NCBI RefSeq assembly: GCF_001263205.1 | Contig: NZ_CP012333.1 | Span: 9,343,501-9,407,500, forward strand | Direction: 5' to 3' | Length of the DNA stretch: 64,000 bases | Source of the DNA: Labilithrix luteola | GTDB lineage: Bacteria; Myxococcota_A; Polyangia; Polyangiales; Polyangiaceae | Shown: positions 25,851-35,005 of the stretch, piece by piece | Layout of the letters: every line of letters begins with the position of its first letter | Position numbering within the stretch: the first letter of the stretch is position 1 | Notes under the pieces: model-generated | What the model saw: the letters and a program-made list of their open reading frames with translations, nothing else | Databases searched by the model: none | What the model was told of the DNA's origin: nothing | Program-made: the position numbers and the translations under genes

Positions 25851-27983
25851 TCAGTAGACGCCGTTCTGCGCGTCGAACGCGTAGGCGTTCCAAACGCCCT
25901 TCGCGAGTTGACCGCTGCGAAGCCGGCCGTAAGAAAAGCCATCGATGCGTGCAACGTACACGGTTGTCGAGATCGCGCCCGGGAGCAGCCCGACGTAGTC
26001 GTCGCCCGGGAGCTGAGAGATGTCGGGAAGGTCGAAGGACGTGACGCCGCCCGGCGCCACGATAGTCCAACTGACGAGGCCTCCTTGCGAGGCGATATCG
26101 ATGAGCGAAAGGTCCACGGGGCCGTTGGCTCCGGAGAACGCGACGTGCGTGCCGCCCCACGTGCCGGTGCTCGGCTGGCTCAGAACCGGCACTCCGAGGA
26201 AGCCACCGATCGCGACCGGATCGTTCGCGTTCGTGGTTCGGATACGGCTCACGACGCTGGCAGGAAGGCCCAGGTTCGAGCCCGAGGCAGCGACCGCGCC
26301 GAGCACGTACTGCTCGCCGGCGATCGCGTGGTCGAGCGAAGGAACGCCGACGAAGGGCACGGTGGCGGGGGCAGGAAGCGGAACCACGGAGGTGCCGCGC
26401 GGGAGCAACGCATACCCCGCCGCGCCGAGGGTCAGGGCGACGGAGGAGGCAAGTCGATCCGGCCCACGCGGGCCCGGCGCAGGAGGAGCGGGCGCGATCG
26501 TGACCTGGTGGTCGAAGAGGATGTCCATCTTGATGTCCACCCCGACGACGCGTGTCTGCGCGGGCACGGACACGCCCCGTGCGATGCCCATTGAATACGG
26601 GACGAAGCTCGGCGGGGTGACGCTTCGATCTTCGAGGCCGGCGACGACGTAGATGGTGGCGTTTCCGGGGAATGTGACGATCGAGAACGAGTAGCCGTTC
26701 GCGCCCACGTTGTCGGGCGTGATGGCCTCGCTTGCGTCGGGAAGTCTGAACGTGCCGCTAGGCGAGCTGGCGGCTTCGAAGACGTAGGCGGCCTGACGCT
26801 CCGTCGGCCTGGTCGGCGCGGGCACGGTCGTCCACGACATCCGTTGGAACTCACCCCCTCCCGGGAAGATGAGCTCTCCGTCGATCACGCCACCGTAGCG
26901 GCCCGTGCCACCGCCGCCCGACGGCGGATCGCCCTCGATGCACTTCACGTCGAGCACGGGATCGATGTAGGCCGTGACGGTGTCGACCGGGACGTCGACG
27001 AACGACATCGGCTGGTGGCATTTCGCGGCCACCGTGATGGTGACCTTGTCACCGGTGATGCCGCTGATCTCGGTGACACCGCTCGCCGTCGTCTTCTGGA
27101 CGATGCCCGTCGCCAGCGAGCTTCCCGCGATGGCGAACGCACCGGCGATCGGCGTACCCGTCATCGAGTCGAACGCGAGCACGCGCACGCGTCCGGCGAG
27201 CGAGCCGCCGGAGAGACCGCCGCGGTAGCCGTCGGGCGAGTCGCTGTAGGTGAAGGCTTCGCGGGCCTGCGCGCTCGCGCCGCCGAGCGTCGTAACGGTG
27301 ACGTCCTTCGAACCCGGCGTGCCTTCCGGCGTCACGCACTCGATCTTCGTCGGGCTGTCGACCACGACGTTCGTGCAGTCGACGCCGCCGATCGACACCG
27401 TCGTGCCTGTGGCCCAGCTGGTGCCGCTGCCGGTGATCGTGATGCGCGTGCCGCCGCTCGTGGCGCCCGTGTCCGGAGCGACGACGAAGGCGTCGTAGTA
27501 GAAGCCGTCCTTGAGGATTCGCTCCTGGGCGGTTTCGTCGTTGCGAATGCGTACGTCGACGAAGCCGGGCGGCCCAGGGGGCGTCACGATGGCCGCGCGC
27601 GTGGGGTCGCTGGCCAAGAACGACTCCGGCGACACTTCCGTATCACCGAGAAAGACGCGAAGCTTCGAGGAGAAGCCGCGCCCGTTCATCAATGCGCGCG
27701 TGCCGCCCGTGAACGGCCCGTGCGAAGGCGAGAGGCCGCCGAGCGCGAACGGATCGCCGAGGTCGACGTCGGTGCGGGAGAGCCCCGAGTCACCCCCGAG
27801 GCTCGTCGAGCCGCCCGATGCGTCCTCGTCCTCGAGGAGTGGCGGCCCGCCTCCGGGTAGACACGCATCGAGGAGCGTCACCAGCGACGCGCAGGCGAGC
27901 GCGCTGGTTCCCAGAAAAAGCGTGAGCCGCGGACGCCGTGACACGCGGGAGAGGTTACGCGTGAGCGGGCCTCTCCGCCACAT
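25851..27983 (-). CDS. IPT/TIG-domain secreted lipoprotein
   Basis: A 710-residue exported protein. The signal region (LTLFLGTSALACASLVTLLDAC) ends in a lipobox-like LLDAC. Two Ig-like IPT/TIG domains are visible: the first starts LSPSHGPFTGGTRALMNGRGF and the second has DTGATSGGTRITITGSG. A carboxypeptidase-regulatory-like beta domain follows (GSLAGRVRVLAFDSMTGTPI). The long C-terminal part is beta-rich and Gly/Pro-rich without known motifs. It lies directly upstream of the IgGFc-type lipoprotein. A role in the cell surface or matrix is likely; enzyme function was not seen. Confidence 0.85.
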   Translation of the reverse strand: MWRRGPLTRNLSRVSRRPRLTLFLGTSALACASLVTLLDACLPGGGPPLLEDEDASGGSTSLGGDSGLSRTDVDLGDPFALGGLSPSHGPFTGGTRALMNGRGFSSKLRVFLGDTEVSPESFLASDPTRAAIVTPPGPPGFVDVRIRNDETAQERILKDGFYYDAFVVAPDTGATSGGTRITITGSGTSWATGTTVSIGGVDCTNVVVDSPTKIECVTPEGTPGSKDVTVTTLGGASAQAREAFTYSDSPDGYRGGLSGGSLAGRVRVLAFDSMTGTPIAGAFAIAGSSLATGIVQKTTASGVTEISGITGDKVTITVAAKCHQPMSFVDVPVDTVTAYIDPVLDVKCIEGDPPSGGGGTGRYGGVIDGELIFPGGGEFQRMSWTTVPAPTRPTERQAAYVFEAASSPSGTFRLPDASEAITPDNVGANGYSFSIVTFPGNATIYVVAGLEDRSVTPPSFVPYSMGIARGVSVPAQTRVVGVDIKMDILFDHQVTIAPAPPAPGPRGPDRLASSVALTLGAAGYALLPRGTSVVPLPAPATVPFVGVPSLDHAIAGEQYVLGAVAASGSNLGLPASVVSRIRTTNANDPVAIGGFLGVPVLSQPSTGTWGGTHVAFSGANGPVDLSLIDIASQGGLVSWTIVAPGGVTSFDLPDISQLPGDDYVGLLPGAISTTVYVARIDGFSYGRLRSGQLAKGVWNAYAFDAQNGVY

Positions 27984-28023
27984 CCGCCGCCCGCTGAGCT
28001 AGAGCCTCGAACAATTCGGCGTT

Positions 28024-30507
28024 CTAGGCAATCCGTCGAAGGAGCTCGATGGCGACGCGCTTTCGGTTTCCGTCCCCAGTGGGGCCGACGCAGGCGGGGC
28101 ATCCCTCCGCGCAGGGGCAGCCTTCGATGAGGCTCCGGGCGCGGGCCACGAGGGTCTCGCGCTGCGCGTAAATGCGCTCCGAAAGCCCGATTCCTCCGGG
28201 GGTGTGCTCGTAGACGAACAGCGTCGGGCTGTAGCCGGCCGCGGGCCCTCCACGAACTTTGCGCGGAACGAAGGCAGGCGTGCCGTTTGCGTCGTCGCGA
28301 TTCGCCTCGATGCCTTCGAGGTCGGTATCGCCGAGCGTGGTGCCGAGATCGCGCGGATCACACATGAGCGCGAGCGTGGAAACGGTCTCGAGGGCGATGC
28401 CAATGCCCCGGAGGCCGTCGACCGCAGCGGCCTTTCCCATGGGGATTTGCGCGCAGACCGTCTCCGGCACCGTCAGCCAGAAGGCCGTGGTGTGCATCTG
28501 CATCTCGGGAAGCCTTACGTCGCCGTAACCCGTGTTCTCGTGCGTGTAGAACTTGATCTTCTTGTAGCCGACGACCTTCTCCACGACCGAGACCTCACCC
28601 CAGCCCGTGGGCCAGGCGACCTTCGGCTCCGCCTGCTCGGGTGCGGTCTCCGCCATCTGGGAGGTCCCGAACTCTTCGACGACGCTGACCGTCGTGTAGG
28701 TCATCGCGTCGGTCCAGTAGTCGGGCTTGACCTTGCGAACGAACGCCTTGTGGTTCTCGTAGTCGAACTTCTCGACCTGCCAGCACTCGCCGTCATGCTG
28801 GTAGATGGCCTGCTCGTGCACCATCGTGTGGGCACCTCGCCAGTCGATCTCGGCGAGGGTTTTGTCGTGTTCGGCGTCGATGATGACGACGTTGTCCCAG
28901 CCGACCGAACGTAGCGACACGTTGTTCGCCGGATAGGCGTCCGCCGCCCAGTGGAACGTGCCGTTCGACTCGTGGAGCACGCGGTGCTGGACGAGGAACT
29001 CGAGCGCGGAGCTCGTTTCTTCGGCGTCGAGCGAGCCATAGCGTTCGCCGCGACGGAAAGGCAGCTCGAAGGCCGCGCACTTCATGTGCTGGATGAGGAT
29101 CTCGGGGTTGTCCGGATCGATCCGCGCCTCTTCAACGGGCGCCCCGAGCAAGTAGTCCGGCTCGCGCGCGAGGTACTGATCGAGCGGCGCACTCGAGGTA
29201 ACGAGCACGCAGATGCTCCGATCGCCACGGCGACCGGCGCGGCCGAAGCGCTGCCACGTGGCGGCGACCGAGCCTGGATAGCCGGCGCAAATGACGGCAT
29301 CGAGCCCGCCGATGTCGATGCCGAGCTCGAGCGCATTCGTTGCCACGACGCAGAGCACTTCGCCTTCGCGCAGCTTGCGTTCGATCTCGCGACGCTGCTC
29401 GGGGAGGTAGCCGCCGCGGTAGCCCATGACGCGCGAGGCATCGACGTCGGGCGCGACCTTGTCACGAAGGTAGCGGAGCATCACCTCCACGTTGTTGCGC
29501 GACTGGCCGAACACGATGGTGGGGACCTTGCTCTTCACGAGGTCCGTGGCGAGCATGACCGCCTGCTTCACGTAGCTCGCGCGGATGCCGAGCTCCGCGT
29601 TCACGACCGGCGGATTGAACATGAACACGCGACGTTCGCCCTGGGGCGCGCCGTTCTCCGTGATCGCCGCGAGGTCGTCGGGATTCTCGATGCCGAAGAT
29701 GCGCGCGGCGTGCTCGGCAGGATTGCCGATCGTGGCGGTGGCGCCGATGAGAATCGGGTTCGAGCCGTGGAAGCGCGCGACGCGCATCAGGCGACGAAGC
29801 ACGTTGGCGACGTGGGAACCGAACACGCCTTTGTACGTGTGGACCTCGTCCACGACGACGTACTTGAGGTTCTGGAACGTGCGAGCCCACGCCGTGTGGT
29901 GCGGGAGGATGCCCGCGTGGAGCATGTCCGGGTTCGTGAGCACGATGCCCGAACGCTCGCGGGCCGCGCGTCGCGCGTCGCCTGGGGTGTCACCGTCGTA
30001 GACGACCGCGCCTTCGGCGAGCCCGCTCGCACGCATGAGCTCGCGGAGGTTGGCCTCCTGATCGCGAGCGAGCGCCTTCGTTGGATAGAGGTAGAGAGCC
30101 CGAGCGTCGGGATCTTCGAGCAGTGCGGTGAGGACCGGGAGGTGGAAGCAGTAGCTCTTGCCGCTCGCGGTGGGCGTTGCGACGACGACCGCCCGCTTCT
30201 CGTCCGGGCCGCGTCGCGCGGCAACGAACGCCTTGGCCTGGTGCTCGTAGAGCTGGTCGACACCGCGGCCGCGAAGCGCGAAGGCGATCTGCGTGGGCAG
30301 GCCCGGCGGGAAGGGGGAGGTGCGTGGCTCGCGTCCCGGCACGGTTTCGTCGGCCGTGAAGCACGGTTTGACGATGTTGCTCGCGAGCCAGTGCTCGAGC
30401 ACCGCATCGACGCCGCGCTCGCGTTGCCATGGCGCAGCCACGCCGCCGCGAATACGCGAGGGCTTCCTCGGATTGCCTGCATCCCCTGACTTCGTTCGCA
30501 CGGCCAT
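28024..30507 (-). CDS. MrfA/YprA-type DEAD-box helicase with DUF1998
   Basis: An 827-residue superfamily 2 helicase like Bacillus MrfA (YprA), which takes part in repair of mitomycin-type DNA damage. Visible: Q-region YEHQAKAF, Walker A TPTASGKSY, DEVH box (VVVDEVHTYKG), GATATIGNP (motif III), and helicase-C blocks ATNALELGIDIGGLDA and QRFGRAGRRGD. The C-terminal DUF1998 domain carries the conserved cysteine cluster CPCAEGCPACVGP, thought to bind metal. The partner exonuclease MrfB is not adjacent. The assignment rests on the domain order, which is clear. Confidence 0.93.
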   Translation of the reverse strand: MAVRTKSGDAGNPRKPSRIRGGVAAPWQRERGVDAVLEHWLASNIVKPCFTADETVPGREPRTSPFPPGLPTQIAFALRGRGVDQLYEHQAKAFVAARRGPDEKRAVVVATPTASGKSYCFHLPVLTALLEDPDARALYLYPTKALARDQEANLRELMRASGLAEGAVVYDGDTPGDARRAARERSGIVLTNPDMLHAGILPHHTAWARTFQNLKYVVVDEVHTYKGVFGSHVANVLRRLMRVARFHGSNPILIGATATIGNPAEHAARIFGIENPDDLAAITENGAPQGERRVFMFNPPVVNAELGIRASYVKQAVMLATDLVKSKVPTIVFGQSRNNVEVMLRYLRDKVAPDVDASRVMGYRGGYLPEQRREIERKLREGEVLCVVATNALELGIDIGGLDAVICAGYPGSVAATWQRFGRAGRRGDRSICVLVTSSAPLDQYLAREPDYLLGAPVEEARIDPDNPEILIQHMKCAAFELPFRRGERYGSLDAEETSSALEFLVQHRVLHESNGTFHWAADAYPANNVSLRSVGWDNVVIIDAEHDKTLAEIDWRGAHTMVHEQAIYQHDGECWQVEKFDYENHKAFVRKVKPDYWTDAMTYTTVSVVEEFGTSQMAETAPEQAEPKVAWPTGWGEVSVVEKVVGYKKIKFYTHENTGYGDVRLPEMQMHTTAFWLTVPETVCAQIPMGKAAAVDGLRGIGIALETVSTLALMCDPRDLGTTLGDTDLEGIEANRDDANGTPAFVPRKVRGGPAAGYSPTLFVYEHTPGGIGLSERIYAQRETLVARARSLIEGCPCAEGCPACVGPTGDGNRKRVAIELLRRIA

Positions 30508-30679
30508 GCTTCACCTGCGCTTCAGTAACTGTGGCTGACCTGAACATCCAAGCAGGTTCATGGCGCGACGGCAACGTCCAACGGACCCGCGAATCGGATG
30601 ACAGGGGATTCATCATTGAGTACGGTTCGCCTCCCTTTCCGGAACCGTTGGACGCTGAACATACGCGCCCGCTCCCTCC

Positions 30680-31594
30680 ATGAACGAGAGCCCCACGCAA
30701 GACGCCCCGACGCAAGAGGCCACCGGCTCGACGAACGAAGCCGCGGGTGAACCGAACGCGTCGCCCACTGGTCCCTCCGCTCCCTCCGGGCTCGAGGCAC
30801 CTGCCGCCGAGGCTCTCGCTGCCGAGCCGCCCATCGCGCCCGACGTGCCGCGCCTCGAGCGACCCGCGGGAACCGCGAACGCGATCCCGGAGACCATTCT
30901 CGGGCCGCGCCCGTCGCCGATGTTCCTCGCCGTCGTGTCGATCACGTCGCTCGTGGCAGACGTCGTCACCAAGCTCTGGGCGGAGAAGCGCCTCGAGGGG
31001 TACCCGGGCTACGTCAACGTTCTCGACGACCACCTCATGTTCGTCCTCGCGAAGAACAAGGGCGGTGCGTGGGGCCTTCTGCAGGGCCAGAGCGAGAACG
31101 TCCGACGGCCGTTCTTCCTTCTCGTGTCGGTGGCGGCAATCGCCTTCATCGTCACGCTGTACCGTCGGCTCCAGCCGCGCCAGCACGCTCTCAAGTGGGG
31201 CTTGCCGCTCGTCCTCGGCGGAGCGCTCGGCAACGTCTTCGACCGCATTCGCTATGGCTTCGTCATCGACTTCATCGACTACCGATCCGAGTGGATTCGG
31301 ACGATGAACGAGCTCATCGCCAAGCGAACGCCGGGTCACATCGTCACGGACCACTGGCCCACCTTCAACGTCGCCGACATCGCGATCTGCGTGGGCGTCG
31401 GCCTGATGGCGATCGACATGTTGACCGCTCGCCGCGGCAAGAAGGAGCTCGCGGCGGACGTTCCGCTCGAGCCCGAAGCTCCGCCGGCAGAAGCTCCGGT
31501 CGCAGAAGCGGCGCCGGGCGAAGCCGCCACCGCCACGGAAGAAGCCTCCGCTCCGATCGACGCGAGCGCAGAGCCCACGAAGAGCGAAGGCTGA
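30680..31594 (+). CDS. lspA: signal peptidase II with long N- and C-terminal tails
   Basis: LspA removes signal peptides from lipoproteins in the inner membrane. The core (about residues 75-250) has four hydrophobic segments and both catalytic aspartates: NVFDRIRYGFVIDFIDY and FNVADIAI. This core is wrapped by an acidic, Ala/Pro/Thr-rich N-terminal tail of about 70 residues and a similar C-terminal tail of about 50 residues, so the protein is 304 residues against the usual 160-170. An insertion in the loop before the last helix (RSEWIRTMNELIAKRTPGHI) is also seen. The many lipoproteins in the window would be its substrates. Confidence 0.93.
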   Translation: MNESPTQDAPTQEATGSTNEAAGEPNASPTGPSAPSGLEAPAAEALAAEPPIAPDVPRLERPAGTANAIPETILGPRPSPMFLAVVSITSLVADVVTKLWAEKRLEGYPGYVNVLDDHLMFVLAKNKGGAWGLLQGQSENVRRPFFLLVSVAAIAFIVTLYRRLQPRQHALKWGLPLVLGGALGNVFDRIRYGFVIDFIDYRSEWIRTMNELIAKRTPGHIVTDHWPTFNVADIAICVGVGLMAIDMLTARRGKKELAADVPLEPEAPPAEAPVAEAAPGEAATATEEASAPIDASAEPTKSEG

Positions 31595-31603
31595 TCATCG
31601 ATC

Positions 31604-31629
31604 GCTCCGCCTCCAGGAGGAGGTGGAGC
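31604..31629 (+). terminator. hairpin after lspA, possible terminator
   Basis: GCTCCGCCTCC pairs with GGAGGTGGAGC around the loop AGGA, an 11-bp stem with one G-U pair, just after the lspA stop. No T tract follows, so it may be a Rho-assisted or mRNA-stabilising hairpin rather than a true intrinsic terminator. Confidence 0.5.
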
Positions 31630-31634
31630 GGGGC

Positions 31635-31745
31635 TCACCGAAGGATGCCGAGCTCCGATGCACGAAGCGCGGCGCCGGCTCGTGTGCGCACGCCGAGCTT
31701 GTCGTAGACGCCGATCGTAGGTGTCTGCACCGTCCCTCGGAAACG
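31635..31745 (-). pseudogene. remnant of a LuxR/FixJ-type HTH protein (last ~30 codons)
   Basis: On the minus strand the end of an otherwise meaningless open frame reads VYDKLGVRTRAGAALRASEL followed by GILR and a stop. This is the C-terminal recognition-helix end of LuxR-family DNA-binding domains (KLGVRxRAxAALRA). The preceding residues (GTVQTPTIG) fit a shortened helix-turn-helix, but the rest of the domain is missing. The piece lies in a 324-bp gap between lspA and a NAD-binding protein gene. It is best explained as the decayed tail of a lost response regulator. Confidence 0.6.
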
Positions 31746-31917
31746 GCCGTCCTCGACGAGTTCGAAAGGCCGTGTTCGTGGCGATTGCGCTCGGCCGCGG
31801 TGGGATGGCGACATGACCGTCCTCGTAGTCCCGCCCGGGTGAACGTTTCGAAGGGGACGCTTCTTGCACCCACCCGGATCGGCGCGCGGAACGCCGCCGT
31901 GAAGGGGTGGATGAACC

Positions 31918-32667
31918 ATGAAGATCGTCGTCATTGGCGGCACGGGTCTCATCGGAACCAAGCTCGTGAGGATTCTCCGCGAACGTGGCCACGACGCGAT
32001 TCCCGCCTCACCGGCTTCGGGGGTCGACACCCTCACGGGTGAAGGCTTGGCCACCGTCCTCGCGGGGGCCGACATCGTCGTCGATCTCTCGAACTCGCGT
32101 TCGTTCGAGGACAAGGCCGTTCTCGAGTTCTTCGAGAAATCCGGTCGGAATCTCCTCCAAGCAGAGGCTACGGCGGGCGTGAAGCACCACGTTGCACTGT
32201 CGGTGGTCGGCGACGATCGGCTCCCCAACAGCGGCTACATGCGCGCCAAGATTGCCCAGGAGAGGCTGATTCGGGACTCCAAAATTCCTTACACGATCAT
32301 CCGATCGACGCAGTTTTTGGAGTTTCTCGGCGGCATCATCCAATCGGGGACGGACGGCGACGTCGTTCGCCTGTCCTCGGGGTTCATGCAGCCGATAGCG
32401 TCCGATGACGTCGCGCTCGCCGTGGCCGACTTCACGCTCGGGAAGCCGGTCAACGGCATCATCGAGATCGGCGGCCCGGAACGGGTCCGTCTCTCGGACA
32501 TCGCCCAGCGCTACATGACCGCGACGCACGATTCTCGAAACGTCGTCGCCGACGCCAACGCGCCCTACTTCGGCACGGTGTTCAGCGACGAACTCGTTCC
32601 CGGCAAGGGGGCGCGCCTCGGATCCATCGGGTTGGAGGCCTGGCTCGCGCGATCCAACGCAGCCTAG
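31918..32667 (+). CDS. NmrA/SDR-type NAD(P)-binding protein
   Basis: A 249-residue atypical short-chain dehydrogenase-like protein. It begins with the Rossmann signature MKIVVIGGTGLIGTKLV and then VLAGADIVVDLSN. A Tyr-x3-Lys pair is seen in SGYMRAKIAQE. Such YtfG/NmrA-like proteins are often NADPH-dependent quinone reductases or redox sensors; which applies here is not clear. The ATG at 31918 follows GGGGTGGATGAACC, offering a ribosome site. It is not part of an evident operon. Confidence 0.88.
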   Translation: MKIVVIGGTGLIGTKLVRILRERGHDAIPASPASGVDTLTGEGLATVLAGADIVVDLSNSRSFEDKAVLEFFEKSGRNLLQAEATAGVKHHVALSVVGDDRLPNSGYMRAKIAQERLIRDSKIPYTIIRSTQFLEFLGGIIQSGTDGDVVRLSSGFMQPIASDDVALAVADFTLGKPVNGIIEIGGPERVRLSDIAQRYMTATHDSRNVVADANAPYFGTVFSDELVPGKGARLGSIGLEAWLARSNAA

Positions 32668-32809
32668 GAGGGACGATGACTCCGCAACTCCGACACGGGG
32701 CTCCCGCGCTTACGCCGGTCCAGTGACACCCGTCCGAGTGCCCGTTGGGGCGATCGTCCGGAAAGCGGCGTAGAGGATGCCGCTGCCGCGATGGCGTAGA
32801 GTGGTGCCG

Positions 32810-33175
32810 ATGCAAAAGCAGCTGTTCGTCACGCTTGGGCACCTGCTCGTATCGGGGGTGAGCGTCTTCATCGCCGCGAAGCTCATGCCTGGAATGCGTG
32901 CCAAGAGTTTCGGCTCGGCTCTGGGGTTTGCCCTCACCATGGCTGTCCTGAACGCGGTCGCGTGGCACTTCCTCGCGCCGCTGACCATCACTCTGAGCGT
33001 TCTCACGTTCGGGATCGGAGCGCTGGTCGTCAACGGCGTCCTCTTTCTCGTTGCCGGAAAGATCTCCGGTGTCGAGTTCTCGGGGTGCATCGTCGCCGCG
33101 CTCGCATCCCTCGTCGTGACGTTCGTCAACTGGGCCATCGAATATGCGCTTGCGGGCTGGCCGCAGGTACGCTGA
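32810..33175 (+). CDS. phage-holin-4-type (Phage_holin_4_2-like) membrane protein
   Basis: A 121-residue protein with four hydrophobic helices (LFVTLGHLLVSGVSVFIAAKL, FALTMAVLNAVAWHFL, LSVLTFGIGALVVNGVLFLV, CIVAALASLVVTFVNWAI). It has the GxxxxxxNGxLF pattern of the Phage_holin_4_2 family (YvlD-like). These are widespread chromosomal membrane proteins; no phage genes lie nearby, so lysis is not implied. ATG 32810 is chosen since the upstream residues are basic and not conserved-looking. A terminator follows 75 bp later. Confidence 0.85.
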   Translation: MQKQLFVTLGHLLVSGVSVFIAAKLMPGMRAKSFGSALGFALTMAVLNAVAWHFLAPLTITLSVLTFGIGALVVNGVLFLVAGKISGVEFSGCIVAALASLVVTFVNWAIEYALAGWPQVR

Positions 33176-33250
33176 CGGGGGAGCTCTCTGCCGGAGTTGC
33201 AGCGGCAAGACAGCGCTCGTGCTGGGCGCAACGAGAAATGAGAAATGAGA

Positions 33251-33285
33251 AACGGGCTCCAGCGATTCCCGCGGAGCCCGTTTTC
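33251..33285. terminator. bidirectional terminator between holin-like gene and gmk
   Basis: AACGGGCTCC pairs with GGAGCCCGTT around a 12-base loop, followed on the plus strand by TTTT and a second TTTT cluster. It sits between two convergent genes and can serve both. Short direct copies of GAGAAAT precede it. Confidence 0.88.
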
Positions 33286-33308
33286 CTGTTTTCCTGTCGT
33301 ACCGCGCG

Positions 33309-34001
33309 TCAGAGCTTGCCGGCGCGGAGCAGACGCTCGGCGAGATCGGCGCGACGGAAGCGACGCGAACGCTCGGCGAGGACCACGCCTTCCAGGTGAC
33401 GGAAGGCGGTGTCGAGATCGTCGTTCACGACGAGGTAGTCGAAGAAACCGTAGTGCTCGATCTCGATCATCGCCGCCTTGAAGCGACGCTGGACGACCTC
33501 TTCGCTCTCACTGGCGCGGCCGCGGAGGCGACGCTCGAGCTCGAGCATGGAGGGCGGAAGGATGAAGACGGCGACGGCATCGTGCTGCTTGGCGCGGATC
33601 TGACGGGCGCCCTGGTAGTCGATGTCGAAGATCATCCCGGAACAGTCCGGCTCGGCGCGGGCGCGGTCGATCTCGGCGCGAGACGTGCCGTAGCAGTTGC
33701 CGTGTACCTCTGCCCATTCCACGAAGGCATCGCGCTCGACCAGGAGCTCGAACTCCTCGCGCGTCACGAAGTGGTAGTCGCGCCCGTTGATCTCGTTCGC
33801 GCGGGGCTTCCGCGTGGTGTGCGAGACGCTGAAGCGGAGGGCAGGGAAGCGCTCCTGCAATTTCCGCGTGAGCGTGGTCTTTCCGGCACCGCTCGGCGAC
33901 GAAAGAATGAGGAGCAAAAACGGGTCGGCGGCCAGCACGCCCTGGCCAGAGCCGTGTCCAGCTGTAGACGTGCCGCGGATGGGGGAAGACGGGTCGGCCA
34001 T
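33309..34001 (-). CDS. gmk: guanylate kinase
   Basis: Converts GMP to GDP with ATP. The 230-residue protein has the P-loop SSPSGAGKTTL near residue 30, SVSHTTRKPR and INGRDYHFV (GMP binding), FVEWAEVHGNCYGTS, and IDYQGARQI. An extra N-terminal tail of about 25 Ser/Gly-rich residues precedes the core. The ATG at 34001 (MADPSSP) is preferred over the one three codons upstream. Gene order with yicC 32 bp upstream is a common bacterial pairing. Confidence 0.96.
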   Translation of the reverse strand: MADPSSPIRGTSTAGHGSGQGVLAADPFLLLILSSPSGAGKTTLTRKLQERFPALRFSVSHTTRKPRANEINGRDYHFVTREEFELLVERDAFVEWAEVHGNCYGTSRAEIDRARAEPDCSGMIFDIDYQGARQIRAKQHDAVAVFILPPSMLELERRLRGRASESEEVVQRRFKAAMIEIEHYGFFDYLVVNDDLDTAFRHLEGVVLAERSRRFRRADLAERLLRAGKL

Positions 34002-34032
34002 CAGGCGCACATACTAGCCGTTTTTTCGCGTT

Positions 34033-34944
34033 TCATTCGACGTTCTGCGCCTGTTCTCGCATCCGTTCGATCTCGGCTTTGAGCTCGACGACGGAGTGGG
34101 CGATCGCCGCGTCCTGGCTCTTGGCGCCGATGGTGTTTGCCTCGCGCGCCATCTCCTGGAGCAAGAAGTCGAGGCGTCGTCCCACGGCGTCCGTCTGCGC
34201 GAGGAGCCCTTCGAAGTGGGTCACGTGGCTCTCGAGGCGCGTGAGCTCCTCGGCGATGTCGACGCGGTCGGCGAAGAGGGCGATCTCCTGTTCGAGGCGG
34301 CCGGCGTCCACCTCGACGTCCGTGGCCAGCCGAAGTCGCTCCGCCCGATCTTTCAAGCGCTTCTTGTAGGCGTCGACGACCACGGGGTAGCGGTCGGAGA
34401 TCGCCAGGGCGAGCTTGCGCACGGTGGTCAGTCGGCGGACCAGATCTTCTCCGAGTGCGGCGCCCTCGCGGTGGCGCATCTGATCGAGCGATTTCAGGGC
34501 CGCGTCGAAGGCGGCGGCGAGCGGCTCGCGCACGGCGTCGCCTTGCTCGATCGCCGGGACGAAGAGATCCGGCACGGCGGAGAGGAGCGAGAGCGGAACT
34601 TCGGCGTTCGGGGCGAGCTCGTCGCGGAGGGCGCTCAGCGCGACGAACATGCTGCGCGCGCGATCGTGATCGATCGTTACCGCTCCGAGCGCGGCTCCCT
34701 CGACGCGGACCAGAACGTCGAACCGTCCACGGGAAAGGCGTTCGCGCGCGATTCCTTCGACGGTCGACGCGAGATCGAGCAGCTGGCTCGGCACGCGGAC
34801 ACGCACGTCGAGATAACGGTGATTGACCGCACGAATCTCGACGACCAGCTTCCCCGAAACGTGCGCAGCGCCAGCGGGGCTGCTCGGCGCTCCTGGTGCA
34901 GCAAGCGGCGAATCACCAACTCCGAAGCCGGTCATGCTGCGCAT
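34033..34944 (-). CDS. yicC: YicC family endoribonuclease
   Basis: A member of the YicC/YloC family, endoribonucleases that act on structured RNA. The true start is ATG 34944 because the family begins MRSMTGFG; the frame extends 18 codons further upstream without such homology. A low-complexity insertion (about residues 9-30, SPLAAPGAPSSPAGAAH) interrupts the usual N-terminal segment. The C-terminal DUF1732-like part is clear: RRLDFLLQEMAREANTIGAK followed by VVELKAEIERMREQAQNVE. It precedes gmk, the usual neighbour. Confidence 0.94.
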   Translation of the reverse strand: MRSMTGFGVGDSPLAAPGAPSSPAGAAHVSGKLVVEIRAVNHRYLDVRVRVPSQLLDLASTVEGIARERLSRGRFDVLVRVEGAALGAVTIDHDRARSMFVALSALRDELAPNAEVPLSLLSAVPDLFVPAIEQGDAVREPLAAAFDAALKSLDQMRHREGAALGEDLVRRLTTVRKLALAISDRYPVVVDAYKKRLKDRAERLRLATDVEVDAGRLEQEIALFADRVDIAEELTRLESHVTHFEGLLAQTDAVGRRLDFLLQEMAREANTIGAKSQDAAIAHSVVELKAEIERMREQAQNVE

Positions 34945-35005
34945 GTCGTCGTCGCCTCCGTCCTCCGCATTTTCAACCCGCTTGGAGGTTGCGGGCAAGG
35001 AAGCG

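Noticed and set aside
32810..33175. Holin-like gene as a sign of prophage or gene-transfer agent
   Set aside because: The family is common on chromosomes (YvlD-like), and no phage gene, integrase or att site is near.
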